A stretch of 49,357 nt of DNA from Deltaproteobacteria bacterium. Lineage in GTDB: Bacteria > Myxococcota_A > Polyangia > HGW-17 > JAJRWW01. Positions 30,934 to 40,725 of the stretch are shown piece after piece (position 1 is the first letter of the stretch; each line of letters begins with the position of its first letter). A program made the position numbers and the translations under genes. The stretch spans positions 1 to 49,357 of the forward strand of contig JAOZUO010000022.1 in the NCBI GenBank assembly GCA_029938605.1, read 5' to 3'. The notes under the pieces are model-generated. The model saw nothing but the letters and a program-made list of their open reading frames with translations. It made no database searches and was not told the origin of the DNA.

Positions 30934-32834
30934 GGTGTCTGCTCCGATTCCTGATCTGGCTCCTGATCTGGCTCCTGATCTAGATCTGGGGCCCGCTCCA
31001 TGTCGTCGACCACGGGGAGCTGGACGATGAAGCAGGCGCCCCCCAGGCTCGAGCGGGTGACCCGCAGGTCCCCGTGGTGAATCGTGACGATGCGAGCGCA
31101 AACGGCGAGGCCCAGGCCGGTGCCGTCGGACCGCGTGGTGTAGAAGGGGTCGAAGATGCGTTCCCGCAGGGACGGATCCACGCCGGGGCCGTTGTCCTCC
31201 ACCCGGATCGTCACCGATGGTGCCTCGCCGCGGTGGGCGGCCTGGCGCTCCTGGGCAGTGATTCGAATCCGTCCGGACTGGGCGTCGACCTCGTGCGCCG
31301 CGTTGAGCAGGAGATTCAGCAGGATTTGGTGGAGTCCATCGGGCTCCATGCGAATGGGGCCGAGGGATTGGGGGACCTCTACCTCCGTCTGGATCGCCTT
31401 TTTGTCCAGGGGGATCCGCACCAGGCGCAGCACGCGCTCCACGGCCTGGGCGGGATCCACCCGCACCCATCCGCCGGGAGTGTCCCGGGCGAAAGTCAGC
31501 AGATCCTTCACCAGCTTGCTGATTCGATCCGTCTCGCCCAGGATCCCCTGGAGCTCCTCGGTGACCGTCTCGCTGTCCACGTCACCGTCCAGGAGGTACT
31601 CCGCCGTGGCGCTGATTACGTTCAGAGGGGTACCGATCTCGTGGGCAAGCCCCGCGGCGAGACTCCCCACCGCGGCGAGCTTCTCCGACCGGGTCATCTG
31701 GCGTTCCCGGCGGAGCTGTTCGCTGATGTCCTGCAACAGGAACATCGCGCCGACGGGCTCTCCTTGTCCGCCGGAGATCAAGGTGGTGCAGGCCTCCACC
31801 GTCAGATCGTGCCGCCAGGACACGCGTTCACGTTGGATCCCCGATTCCGTTCCCAGTCGCTCCAGCAGCGTCGTCAGTTTCGCCACGCCCAGGGTCTCCA
31901 TGGGGCGGCCGAGGATCTCGTCGGTGGGAATGCCCAACAGCCGCTCGGCTCCTCGGCTCCAGCGGGTGACCGTGCCCGTGGAGTCCACTTCCATGACGGC
32001 CTCGCCGCCCTCCCGGGTCACGTGGGCGATGAGCCGCTCCTGGGCCTCGAGCTGGGACCGCAGTCTGTTGAGCTGGCTCAGATCTTCATAGACCAGCGAC
32101 TGGCCCGCGGGCCGCCCGTCGTCATCGCGCAGCTGACGACAACTGATGCGCACGGGAACCAACCGCCCGTCCCGGGCAAGTCGCAGGGTTTCCCGGCGGA
32201 TCACCGCGCCCTCCCGGTCCATCGTGGCGCGGATGGCCTCCGCCTCTTGGCGTAAATCCTCGGGGACGATGATCGCCACGTTCCGCCCCAGCACCTCCTG
32301 GGTGGTGTATCCGAAGAGGGTCGCGGCCAGTGGGCTCCAGCTCACGATGCGCCCTTCGGAGTCCACCACCACCGGAGCGCCCACCGTCGCCTCGGCCAGG
32401 GTCAGGAGCTTGGCGTCATGCCAGCCTCGATCCGCTTCCGAGGTCGGGGTGGACAGGGGCACGAGGCTCTCGAGGACCCAGCGTATGTCACCTGATTGAT
32501 TGCGGACCGGCACCGCGCGGACCCGATAGGCTTCACCGCGTTCCCCCGGGCGTCCGCGCTGGCGGAGCCCTTCGGCCACCTCACCGGTGCGGAAGGCCAC
32601 CAGGGGCAGACAGTCCGGACAAGTGCCGGATCTCCCCCATCGCTCGAAGCAGTGGGCTCCCCCACGGGCCACCTCGTCGGCGAAGCGATCCCGGGTCAGG
32701 CGGTTGGTCCACACCACCTTCATGTTCCGCGCCACCAGCTGCGTGCAGATGCCGAGCAGCGTCGTGATCTCATCGAATTCGTCGAGATCCTCCGGTCGCT
32801 CGATCTGAAGTCCTTTCGGGATCATCTCAACCAT
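30930..32834 (-). CDS. PAS sensor histidine kinase
   Basis: 634 aa, soluble. N-terminal PAS-like domain with a Cys cluster (AHCFERWGRSGTCPDCLP), two more PAS domains (around WSPLAATLFGYTTQEVLG and WSRGAERLLGIPTDEILG), then HisKA with phospho-His in GLAHEIGTPLNVI and HATPase (NLLLNAAHEV, DNGPGVD, GTGLGLAVC). The C-terminal tail is a DQEP repeat encoded by a 12-bp tandem repeat (30951-30986). Cognate kinase of the downstream response regulator. The Cys cluster suggests a redox or metal signal (inference). Overlaps the hybrid kinase stop by 8 bp; ATG 32825 is an alternative start. Confidence 0.94.
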   Translation of the reverse strand: MVEMIPKGLQIERPEDLDEFDEITTLLGICTQLVARNMKVVWTNRLTRDRFADEVARGGAHCFERWGRSGTCPDCLPLVAFRTGEVAEGLRQRGRPGERGEAYRVRAVPVRNQSGDIRWVLESLVPLSTPTSEADRGWHDAKLLTLAEATVGAPVVVDSEGRIVSWSPLAATLFGYTTQEVLGRNVAIIVPEDLRQEAEAIRATMDREGAVIRRETLRLARDGRLVPVRISCRQLRDDDGRPAGQSLVYEDLSQLNRLRSQLEAQERLIAHVTREGGEAVMEVDSTGTVTRWSRGAERLLGIPTDEILGRPMETLGVAKLTTLLERLGTESGIQRERVSWRHDLTVEACTTLISGGQGEPVGAMFLLQDISEQLRRERQMTRSEKLAAVGSLAAGLAHEIGTPLNVISATAEYLLDGDVDSETVTEELQGILGETDRISKLVKDLLTFARDTPGGWVRVDPAQAVERVLRLVRIPLDKKAIQTEVEVPQSLGPIRMEPDGLHQILLNLLLNAAHEVDAQSGRIRITAQERQAAHRGEAPSVTIRVEDNGPGVDPSLRERIFDPFYTTRSDGTGLGLAVCARIVTIHHGDLRVTRSSLGGACFIVQLPVVDDMERAPDLDQEPDQEPDQESEQTP

Positions 32835-35800
32835 CCAACACGTCGCGTACCGCTTTGACCAGCACGTCAGCGGCGAAGGGCTTGGGCAGAAAGGCGCCGT
32901 TGGACCCGTTCGGGGAGTGTTGAAGCAGGTTCGGGCCGATGTGTCCGGACATGATGAGGATCTTGAGATCCGGGCGGAGCTGTACGAGGGTCTCGGAGAG
33001 CTGGATCCCGGTGGAGTCCGGCATCACCAGGTCCGTCAGCAGCAGATGGATGGACGTGGAGGTCGCCTTCGCCACGCGGAGGGCCTCAGCCACGTCGTGG
33101 GCCTGCAGCACCGCATAGCCATACTGCTCCAGGACCCGAGCGATCTGTCGCAGGAGCACGGCGTCGTCTTCCACCACGAGGATCGTCTCGTCTCCTCCGG
33201 TCAGTTGGGTCCGGGGCGACGGCGTGGAGAGGTCCGTGGACCGCGGGGCCGAGGCGAGCTCCGGCAGCCAGAGCCCGAAGGTAGCTCCCTGGTCCGGGGC
33301 GGCATCCACCTGGACGAACCCGCCGCTTTGCCGGGCCACGCTGTAGACGATGGCGAGTCCCAGGCCGGTGCCTTTGACAGTGTCCTTGGTGGAGAAGAAC
33401 GGCTCGAAGATACGCGCCTGCATGGTGTCGTCCATGCCGATGCCCGTGTCCTGGATTTCGAGCACAATGTACGATTCGGCGGGTTCGTGATCGGGCGGCG
33501 GCTCAGGGGGCGCGTCTTGGCGCTGGGTCGACACGGTGAGCGTTCCGCCCCGAGGCATGGCTTCCATGGCGTTGACGGTGAGGTTCACCAGCACTTGATC
33601 CAACTGGCCGGGATCCGCCTCCACGGCCCCGAGGTTCTCGCCGAGGGCGAGGTGGAGCTCGACGTTCTCGCCGATGAGCCGGCGGAGCATCTTGTGCATG
33701 GACCTCACCACATCATTGAGCCAAACGCGCTCGGGCTGTGACGATTTGCGGCCGCTGAAGGCCAGGAGCTGACGCACCAGGTTCGCGCCCCTGTCCGAGG
33801 TCTCCATGATCTGGTCCAGGTCTTCGCGGAGCTGGGTGCCCACGGGGATCTCCTCCTCCATGAGCTCGCAGGTGACCTGGATGGCGGCGAGCAGATTGTT
33901 AAAGTCGTGGGCCACGCCCCCGGCCAGCCGCCCCACGGCCTCCATTTTCTGCGCCTCCACGAGATGCTGCTCGCTGCGAGCCAGCGCCTGCTCGGCGTCC
34001 CGCCGGCGTTTGATGGACCGCGAGATGGCCACGAAGGCCTCGGGCTCGCCCTGCTCGTTCCGGATCACCGCCGCGCTCAGCTCTCCGGGGAAGTGGGTCC
34101 CGTCCCGGCGAACCAGGGTGTACTCCTGGTCCCGCAAGAAGCCCTCCTCCAGGGTCTTGGGGATTCCATTCCCGGCGCGTTCCTGGTCCTCGGGCGCGAT
34201 GAGCTCCAGGGAGCTCATTTGGAGCATCTGCTCGGGCGACTCGTAGCGGTGCAGCCGCGCCGCCTGAGCGCTGGCGTAGATGATTCGGCCCTCGAGGTCG
34301 GTCATGGTCACCGCGTCGGGCAGGGCCCGCAGCAGGGTCCGGTGCTGGGCCTCGCTACGGCGCAGCCCCTCTTCGGCGCGCTTCCGCCCGATGGCCTCGC
34401 CGATGAGGGAGGTGATGGCAGCGATGGCTTGTTGTTCGAAAGGCGTGGTTTCGTCCCGGGTAAACGAGGCCACATTCACGCAGGCGATTACCTGGCCCTG
34501 GTGCTTGATGGGTAGGATGGCGAAGGCACGGAGTCCGGCGGAGTTGTGCGGTTTGTCAGACGGTCCGGGCATTTGGTCGAAATGGCCGAATATCGGCTTG
34601 CCCTGCTGAACGAGCGCTCCGCTGGGAGTGTCCAGAGGGATTTGAGCGGTGGCTTGCAGGAACTCGTCCGGGACCCCCTGGTGGATCGCCATGCGTAGGC
34701 AGGCCGTGTCCGGATCCACCAGGTACACCCCACCGGCATCCATGCCCATGGTGGAGATGGCGCCCACCAGGCTCAGCTTCAGCACCTCGTCGAGGGTGTC
34801 GCAGGCCCCCAGCCCGAGGCCCAGATCCCGCTGGACCTGCAGCGTGGACTGGGCCTGGCGGATCGATCGCAGATCGCGGATCACGGTGGAGTAGTAGGCG
34901 AGTTCTCCGGCGTCCGTGCGGTGGGCCATGATCACCTGGGAGACCGGTATATCCGTGGCGTCGGCGTTTGTGAGCTCTGCCTCGCCAGACCATAGGCCGT
35001 GCTTGAGCGCGGCGGGTAGGGCCACGGTGCGGAGGTACTCCGCCACCCGGGGCGGGTGGGCGTCAGCGATCGTTTTGGTGGGGATCTCCTCGGGGGACCA
35101 GCCCAGGAGCTCGGCGCCGGCGCGGTTGAGGTAGAGGACCTCCAGCGCCGGGTTGGCCGTGGAGACCATGTCGGTGGTGGACTCCAGGATGGCCAGCAGG
35201 CGGGACCGCTCGGTCTCGGCTCGGCGGCGGGCGGTGATCTCCAGAAAGTTTACGGTCAGCTGCCCGGGCCCCGAGCGGAAGGCGAACACCTCGAAGGCGC
35301 CGGAGATCTGGTCGTCTTCGTAGGTGACCTGTTCGCTTTTCCAGCTCTTGCCCGTGCGCACGACCTCACGGTAGCGCTGTGGGATCTCGGTGGTGGAGAG
35401 GGGACCGAAGGCCTCCTCCAGAGTCTTGCCGATCAGCGGCAGGTGCGCCATTCCGAGGAGCCGGTCGGCGGCTGGGTTGGCCCCCGCGAAGACGAGCCGG
35501 TCGTCGTCGGTGAGCGTGTACATGTGCATGCCCATGGGGGATGAGTCGACGATGGCCTGGTAGCGTCGCTCACTGGACCGCAGGGCCTCCTCCGCGTCGA
35601 CAGAGGTGGCCATGTCGGTGATTACGGTGGCCACCCAACGCACCTCGCCGCCGCTGTGGATGGGCAGCTTGAGGGTTTCGGTGTACCGGTTGGAGCCGGC
35701 GAGATCGTTGATCTCCTGGGTGACCAGGGGCTCGCCCGTGGAGAAGACCTGCTGATACTCCTGCTCTATCGCCGCGCCTAGGAACGGGAACGCCTCGAGC

Positions 35801-36045
35801 AGGTGGTTTCCTGGCGTGACCGCGTCGAGCCCGAACTGCGCGCACCATCTGGTCATGGTGCGGTTGACGTACCGGAGGATGAGCTGGCGATCCACCAGGT
35901 GGATCGTGGAGTGCAGCCCATCAAAGAGCGTACGCCACTTTTCCTCATCGGTCGTGTGTGAGGATCGTTGCTGGTCGAGCTCGCGGCGCAGCTTTGCCAC
36001 CTGCTTGGTGAGGTCGTCAATCTGTTGCTGTGGATCCTGGACCAT
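32827..36045 (-). CDS. Hybrid sensor histidine kinase (PAS/GAF-rich)
   Basis: 1072 aa, soluble. N-terminal coiled coil (QQQIDDLTKQVAKLRREL), three PAS domains, a GAF domain (GAISTMGMDAGGVYLVD onward), a fourth PAS domain, HisKA with GGVAHDFNNLLAAI, HATPase (DTGIGMD, GTGLGLAIV), and a C-terminal receiver with phospho-acceptor Asp in LTDLVMPDSTG. Start ATG 36045 chosen because the coiled coil begins there; a TTG at 36132 with weak RBS would add 29 residues. First gene of a three-gene signalling operon with the kinase and sigma54 regulator, each overlapping the next. Confidence 0.93.
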   Translation of the reverse strand: MVQDPQQQIDDLTKQVAKLRRELDQQRSSHTTDEEKWRTLFDGLHSTIHLVDRQLILRYVNRTMTRWCAQFGLDAVTPGNHLLEAFPFLGAAIEQEYQQVFSTGEPLVTQEINDLAGSNRYTETLKLPIHSGGEVRWVATVITDMATSVDAEEALRSSERRYQAIVDSSPMGMHMYTLTDDDRLVFAGANPAADRLLGMAHLPLIGKTLEEAFGPLSTTEIPQRYREVVRTGKSWKSEQVTYEDDQISGAFEVFAFRSGPGQLTVNFLEITARRRAETERSRLLAILESTTDMVSTANPALEVLYLNRAGAELLGWSPEEIPTKTIADAHPPRVAEYLRTVALPAALKHGLWSGEAELTNADATDIPVSQVIMAHRTDAGELAYYSTVIRDLRSIRQAQSTLQVQRDLGLGLGACDTLDEVLKLSLVGAISTMGMDAGGVYLVDPDTACLRMAIHQGVPDEFLQATAQIPLDTPSGALVQQGKPIFGHFDQMPGPSDKPHNSAGLRAFAILPIKHQGQVIACVNVASFTRDETTPFEQQAIAAITSLIGEAIGRKRAEEGLRRSEAQHRTLLRALPDAVTMTDLEGRIIYASAQAARLHRYESPEQMLQMSSLELIAPEDQERAGNGIPKTLEEGFLRDQEYTLVRRDGTHFPGELSAAVIRNEQGEPEAFVAISRSIKRRRDAEQALARSEQHLVEAQKMEAVGRLAGGVAHDFNNLLAAIQVTCELMEEEIPVGTQLREDLDQIMETSDRGANLVRQLLAFSGRKSSQPERVWLNDVVRSMHKMLRRLIGENVELHLALGENLGAVEADPGQLDQVLVNLTVNAMEAMPRGGTLTVSTQRQDAPPEPPPDHEPAESYIVLEIQDTGIGMDDTMQARIFEPFFSTKDTVKGTGLGLAIVYSVARQSGGFVQVDAAPDQGATFGLWLPELASAPRSTDLSTPSPRTQLTGGDETILVVEDDAVLLRQIARVLEQYGYAVLQAHDVAEALRVAKATSTSIHLLLTDLVMPDSTGIQLSETLVQLRPDLKILIMSGHIGPNLLQHSPNGSNGAFLPKPFAADVLVKAVRDVLDG

Positions 36046-36147
36046 TGGGTTTACTGCCCGGTGTCTCGCGGTTTTCTCCACGGTCCGCCATTGCTTGGCC
36101 GGAGTGTACTTGTTTCCCTTCTGGAGCACCAATCCTCATATACTTCG

Positions 36148-37092
36148 GTGGTGACCTCTTCATGGCAGGATTTCGAGGTGGTTCGCCTGGAGCGTCGGAT
36201 TCGTGCGGTCAGCGACCGGGCGCTGGCGAGCGGGGCGCTGGTTCCCATCGCCACCGAGACCGAGACCCTGGTCGATGGAGGGGTGGAGTTCCAGGTCCGG
36301 GTGGCGGACAATTTGCAGCGAAAGGACGCCCAGACGAGAGTCGGGGCCGGGGCCGGAGCCGGGAGTCGGAAACGGACGGACCCTTTTCTACCCTACGAAG
36401 AGGCCCTCTACGTGGCTGACGTGGGCGCAGATCATGTGGGGCTGCTCAACAAGTTCAACGTGATAGCCCATCACCTGCTGGTGGTCACGCGGGCCTTCGA
36501 AGATCAGCGGGATCTGATCACCCGGGCGGATTTCGCGGCCCTGTGGATGTGTCTGCGGAAGATCGACGGGCTGGGTTTTTACAACGGTGGAGAGGAGGCC
36601 GGGGCCAGCCAGCCCCACAAGCACCTGCAGTTGGTGATGCTGCCCTTGGCTGACTCCGGGCCGCGGATCCCCATGGAGCCGGCGTTGGATCAGGCGTTGG
36701 CGAAGGGGACCGCCACCGACGGGATTACGGCCTCACGGGCGTTGGGATTTCCCCACTCGCTCGTGCGGGTGGAGGGGGGCGCGCTGGATCAGGGCGCGGA
36801 CCTGGGTGGCGTAGCCCAGGGGCTTCACGAGCGCTATCTCGCGTTGCTGGCGCACGCTGGGCTGGGCGTCCGGGCCCGACAGCAGCGGCAAACCGCCCCC
36901 TACAACCTGCTCGTGACCCGGCGGTGGATGTTGCTGGTGCCCCGCGTGGTCGAGCATTTCGAGGAGGTGTCCCTAAACGGGCTCGCCTTCGCGGGATCGC
37001 TGTTCGTGCGGGATCGGGCGCAGCTGCGCACATTGCGAAGGGTTGGGCCCATGCATGCTCTGGGCGCGGTGACCCCAGTACACCGCGCTTGA
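36148..37092 (+). CDS. Ap4A phosphorylase / ATP adenylyltransferase-like protein
   Basis: 314 aa, soluble. HIT-superfamily nucleotidyltransferase of the fungal Apa1/Apa2 type, which splits diadenosine tetraphosphate with phosphate. Substrate region PFLPYEEALYVADVGADHVGLLNK is interrupted at display only; it leads to FNVIAHHLLVVT and the catalytic triad QPHKHLQL (HxHxQ). The C-terminal domain has PYNLLVTRRWMLLVPR. Start is GTG 36148 or 36151; no clear RBS. Its promoter lies in the ~100 bp shared with the divergent hybrid kinase. Confidence 0.88.
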   Translation: MVTSSWQDFEVVRLERRIRAVSDRALASGALVPIATETETLVDGGVEFQVRVADNLQRKDAQTRVGAGAGAGSRKRTDPFLPYEEALYVADVGADHVGLLNKFNVIAHHLLVVTRAFEDQRDLITRADFAALWMCLRKIDGLGFYNGGEEAGASQPHKHLQLVMLPLADSGPRIPMEPALDQALAKGTATDGITASRALGFPHSLVRVEGGALDQGADLGGVAQGLHERYLALLAHAGLGVRARQQRQTAPYNLLVTRRWMLLVPRVVEHFEEVSLNGLAFAGSLFVRDRAQLRTLRRVGPMHALGAVTPVHRA

Positions 37093-37135
37093 TTTTCAAT
37101 CCCTGGTCTACCATCATGGAAATGCGACTATTGTC

Positions 37136-38233
37136 ATGTCAAAACCACCCGAAGATAAGATCTCGGACGACTCCCTTCCGAGCGAGAAGATGAGCGATGG
37201 CGCCGAGGGGCTCACGCGTCCCCTCAGACCTCGCAGACCCACCGTGGCGCCGCCGCCCGCGCCTGCGGGTATTCGGCCCCAGGCTCCGCCCTCCGCTCCC
37301 GTGAAGAAATCGGTACCACCCTCGGTTGACGTCGGTGATGGGGATGGTGATGGGGACGGTGCGAAGAGGACGGCGACGAAACACTCACGAAAACGCAAAC
37401 CCACCCTTGCGCCGCCGCCTGCGCCCGCCGCCATTTTGCCCCACGCGCCTCCCTCGGCGCCCGTGGGTGTGCCGACGAGCCCCGCCGATCTTGAGCCCAC
37501 ACGACGGCAGCGCAAACCCACCCTCGCGCCGCCGCCCGCGCTCGCCGCCATTGGGCCCCAGGCTCCGCCCACGTCTCCCGCGTCCGCCGCGTCAATCCCC
37601 CGGCCGCGACTGTTCGACGACGAAGACGATGAATTCGACGACGATGAACCCGTAGCCGTGGATCCATTTATGGGCCTGTCTGAGCCCGTCCGCGCGCTCA
37701 TGGGAGATGTGGCCGACTGCGTGTCCGTCGACTCCAGCTTCGACTTCTCCCAGAAAATCACCGATCACCTGGCGACTTTCTGGAAGAGGCGTCGGGACCA
37801 TCTGATTACCGATGACGACGGCGAGTTGGAGAAGGACTACGGTACAAACCTGCGCGTCGCCAAGGCCATCATTGTGGGCTCCCTGTCGGGGACCGTGGAG
37901 AACCTGGTGGAGGAGGCCAAGTCCATCTCCGACGAGCTGGACGCCACCTCCGTGGGCTACTATGCCCGCGAATTGCCGCCGGATGAGCTGCGCGTGGTGC
38001 AGTCTTTTCACGACCTCGCCGTGGCGATGATGTTTTACAAGGTCTCGTTTCATGTGAAGGACGCCGCCGATCGCCAGGTGATGCTGGCCTCCTCCATGGG
38101 GGCCCAGGGTTCGCTTCGGCGCGCCCTCGATTGGTTCGTGGGGCTCCCCGTTCCCGAGGCGATCAGCAAGTACGCCAGCCTGCTGGAGTACAAGCTAGAG
38201 GCCGAGACCCGCGGTGGGTCCAAGGGTCGATGA
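37136..38233 (+). CDS. Unknown protein with Pro-rich 24-residue repeats
   Basis: 365 aa, soluble. The N-terminal half is disordered and holds three copies of a ~24-residue Pro/Ala repeat of the form R(R/K)PT(V/L)APPPA, then IxPxAPP, beginning near residues 33, 86 and 126, plus a GDGDGDG tract and an acidic patch (FDDEDDEFDDDEP). The C-terminal ~180 residues are a helical domain (from MGLSEPVRALMGDVAD) that I do not recognise. RBS weak. Overlaps the TPR gene by four bases (ATGA), forming a three-gene coupled operon. Confidence 0.82.
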   Translation: MSKPPEDKISDDSLPSEKMSDGAEGLTRPLRPRRPTVAPPPAPAGIRPQAPPSAPVKKSVPPSVDVGDGDGDGDGAKRTATKHSRKRKPTLAPPPAPAAILPHAPPSAPVGVPTSPADLEPTRRQRKPTLAPPPALAAIGPQAPPTSPASAASIPRPRLFDDEDDEFDDDEPVAVDPFMGLSEPVRALMGDVADCVSVDSSFDFSQKITDHLATFWKRRRDHLITDDDGELEKDYGTNLRVAKAIIVGSLSGTVENLVEEAKSISDELDATSVGYYARELPPDELRVVQSFHDLAVAMMFYKVSFHVKDAADRQVMLASSMGAQGSLRRALDWFVGLPVPEAISKYASLLEYKLEAETRGGSKGR

Positions 38234-39906
38234 CCAGTCGGGAGAAAATCATCGCGACCGCCCGGGACTACGCGAAGCAGGGGCGTTACGACCTCGCTAT
38301 CGGGGAGTACCAGCGTCTGGTTGCGGCGTTTCCCGAGGACCTGCGTTCGCGGATCAAGCTGGGTTTTTTACACGCCCGGAACGGGGACGATCAGACGGCC
38401 GTGGACCTCTGGCTGGAGGTGGCTCATGGCTTCGAGCACAAGGGGGCTTCCGCCGACGCGGCGACGGTACTTCAGCAGGTCCTGCGCCTGGATCCGGATC
38501 ACGTGGACACGCATCTGTGGCTGGCGGAGCTCTATTCCGGCCTCGGGCAGCCCGCCGAGAGCCGGCATGAGTTGGAGGTGGCCCACACGTTGCTCGAGCA
38601 ACGCGATCGGGTGTTCGATGCCTTGCGAGTGCTCGAGGACATGGTCGCGCTGGACTCCGGAAATGTGGCGCTCTGCATCCGACTGGGCGAGGCCTATGCG
38701 GCCAACGATCGGAAAGAGGAGGCCGTCGAGATTCTGACCCGAGCGGCGGACGTCTTGCGCCAGGCCGAGTGGGTCGACGATTTTATCCGTGTGGCAGAGC
38801 GGCTGGTCTGGCTCGAACCGGAGAACATCGAGCTCAACAAGGAGCTCGCCTCCTACTACCTTCACAAGCGGGATCCTCAGGCGGCGCTGCAGAGGCTCAA
38901 GCGGTGCTACGAGGCCGACCAGACCGATGTCGGCACCCTCAAGCTGCTGGCAGACACCTTCATCGATCTTCGAGAGCCCGAGAAAGCGGCGACCATCCTG
39001 CGGGTGCTGGCCGGCGTTTTCGAGCAGCGTCAAGAGCGGTCGCACGCCGAGGCGGTGCTCGATCACGCCTACCGGCTGGATCCCGAGTCCCGCTCGGAGG
39101 AGGCGCCCGCGGCGGTTCCCTTGAGCGAGAATGAGGGAGGGGAGCTCCTCGCTGAGCCCGGTGATGCGGTTTCGGATCCCTCCCTGCTGGAGCTGGAGGA
39201 GGGGGACTGGGTCTGGCAACCGCCCGCTGCCGCGGATGCCCGAGACCTGTCACCGCTGGAGATGTCACTTCAGCCGGAGGGGGCCGAGGAGGACGCGCCG
39301 CGCCGATTCCTGCCGGCAGTCACCGCTGATGGGCGGCACGGTCGATTGGCTACATCCCCCCGCCATCGCATGGTGACCACCCAGGAGATCGACTTTAGCG
39401 ACATCGTCTTTCTCGAAAACCATCGGTCCGCGAGCACTCAGGTGACCTCCCCGGACCTCCATGGCCGGGTCCGACCGGCGCGAGTGGTGGCCACCACAGA
39501 GTTGGATCTGGCGGATCTCGAGGAGCTGGACCCGGATTCCATGGATGGCGATTCGGCCACCGAGAAGCACGATGCGGCCTTCGGGGATTTCCATGAGGTC
39601 ACCGAGGAGATTACGGCCGTGACGGCTCCCCCGGATCTGTCCACCCATGAGGTGGCGCTAAATGAGCTTGAGGATCTCGCCGGCGAGCTGAGCGATCGAT
39701 ATTTGGGTCCGCGGTCCCAGGGGGCCGGGGGGTCCAAGGAGATCGAGACCGTGAAGTACCGCCACAACCCGCCGCATCTGCGTACCGATCCCGGGGGACA
39801 GCCTGACGAAAAGGTAGGGGACACCCGCCGGAGTCAGCGACCGGGGGACCCTTCGTCGACTTCCCCAGACCCCCGGGGGAGTGGCGGTCGACGATCCGGG
39901 CGATGA
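38230..39906 (+). CDS. TPR-repeat protein
   Basis: 558 aa, soluble. Residues ~1-310 form a run of tetratricopeptide repeats (ARDYAKQGRYDLAIGEYQRL; ADAATVLQQVLRLDPDHVDT; IRLGEAYAANDRKEEAVEIL; and others), a scaffold for protein contacts. The C-terminal ~240 residues are acidic and probably disordered, with two similar short acidic motifs after VTTQ or VATT: EIDFSDIVFLE and ELDLADLEELD. The start ATG 38230 overlaps the preceding stop. The motifs may recruit partners; function unknown. Confidence 0.87.
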   Translation: MTSREKIIATARDYAKQGRYDLAIGEYQRLVAAFPEDLRSRIKLGFLHARNGDDQTAVDLWLEVAHGFEHKGASADAATVLQQVLRLDPDHVDTHLWLAELYSGLGQPAESRHELEVAHTLLEQRDRVFDALRVLEDMVALDSGNVALCIRLGEAYAANDRKEEAVEILTRAADVLRQAEWVDDFIRVAERLVWLEPENIELNKELASYYLHKRDPQAALQRLKRCYEADQTDVGTLKLLADTFIDLREPEKAATILRVLAGVFEQRQERSHAEAVLDHAYRLDPESRSEEAPAAVPLSENEGGELLAEPGDAVSDPSLLELEEGDWVWQPPAAADARDLSPLEMSLQPEGAEEDAPRRFLPAVTADGRHGRLATSPRHRMVTTQEIDFSDIVFLENHRSASTQVTSPDLHGRVRPARVVATTELDLADLEELDPDSMDGDSATEKHDAAFGDFHEVTEEITAVTAPPDLSTHEVALNELEDLAGELSDRYLGPRSQGAGGSKEIETVKYRHNPPHLRTDPGGQPDEKVGDTRRSQRPGDPSSTSPDPRGSGGRRSGR

Positions 39907-40721
39907 GCCCCCGAATGCGAGAGACCTACGCCACCGGTACCGTCGCCCAACGTGCGGAGCTGGCCGAGACCCTTCTGGGGGAGGTCAACGGGCTGCTGTC
40001 GCTGACCCTGGCACCACCCGCGAAATTGGCCGATGACTTCGATGGGCTGGTCGACCAGTTAGCTGTCGCCTTGGACCGCGCCATTGATGAGCCGGGCCAT
40101 GGGGTTGACGCCGGGGCTACCCGGAGGCTCGTGGCGGCGCTGTCCCTCGATGGCCAGCGGCCTTGCCGGGGGTTACTGGCGGATCTTGCGGAGATCCTAT
40201 TTCTGCCACGGGAGCAACGGAGCGAGTACACCACCAACCGCGAGATTACGCCCCCCTACCGCGTTCGTAAGCTCCTGTTGGAGTACGCCGTGTTCGGGCG
40301 GCAGATTGACGAGATCGTGGGCGTCATCAGCAAGGCGTACTGTGCCCAGCACTGCGCGAATCCGCCGGTGGGGTGCTGCCACATCCTCGGCTACGATTTG
40401 GGTCTGGTGCCCGAGGTCATGCTCGAGCTGCAGCGGCTCGAGGCCCTGCGGCGAGGTTGGCAGCCGAACAGTGACGACCAGAAGTGTCGCTACCACACGG
40501 CCACGGGCTGCGTGCTCGCTCTTTTCAAGTCGCCGGCCTGTGTGGGGTATCTGTGCGAGCCCCTTGTAGCTCGCCTGCGTGTGGAGCGCCCGGGACCGGA
40601 GCTGGACCACTTCCTGCGGGCGCTGTCGGTGTTCAATAACTGTGACCTGGACCGCCGGAAGGTTTTTCGCGCCATGCGCGCGACCATCGAATCCGGCCGA
40701 GCATTGATCGCCGGCGGGTAG
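39903..40721 (+). CDS. Unknown Cys-motif protein
   Basis: 272 aa, soluble. N-terminal ~130 residues helical. The center has a dense Cys pattern: YCAQHCANPPVGCCHILGYD, then CRYHTATGCVLALFKSPACV-GYLC; that is at least eight Cys plus two His within ~80 residues. This would suit a zinc or Fe-S site. I do not recognise the family. Third gene of the coupled operon; its start overlaps the TPR gene stop (ATGA). Confidence 0.82.
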   Translation: MSPRMRETYATGTVAQRAELAETLLGEVNGLLSLTLAPPAKLADDFDGLVDQLAVALDRAIDEPGHGVDAGATRRLVAALSLDGQRPCRGLLADLAEILFLPREQRSEYTTNREITPPYRVRKLLLEYAVFGRQIDEIVGVISKAYCAQHCANPPVGCCHILGYDLGLVPEVMLELQRLEALRRGWQPNSDDQKCRYHTATGCVLALFKSPACVGYLCEPLVARLRVERPGPELDHFLRALSVFNNCDLDRRKVFRAMRATIESGRALIAGG

Positions 40722-40725
40722 GGGG

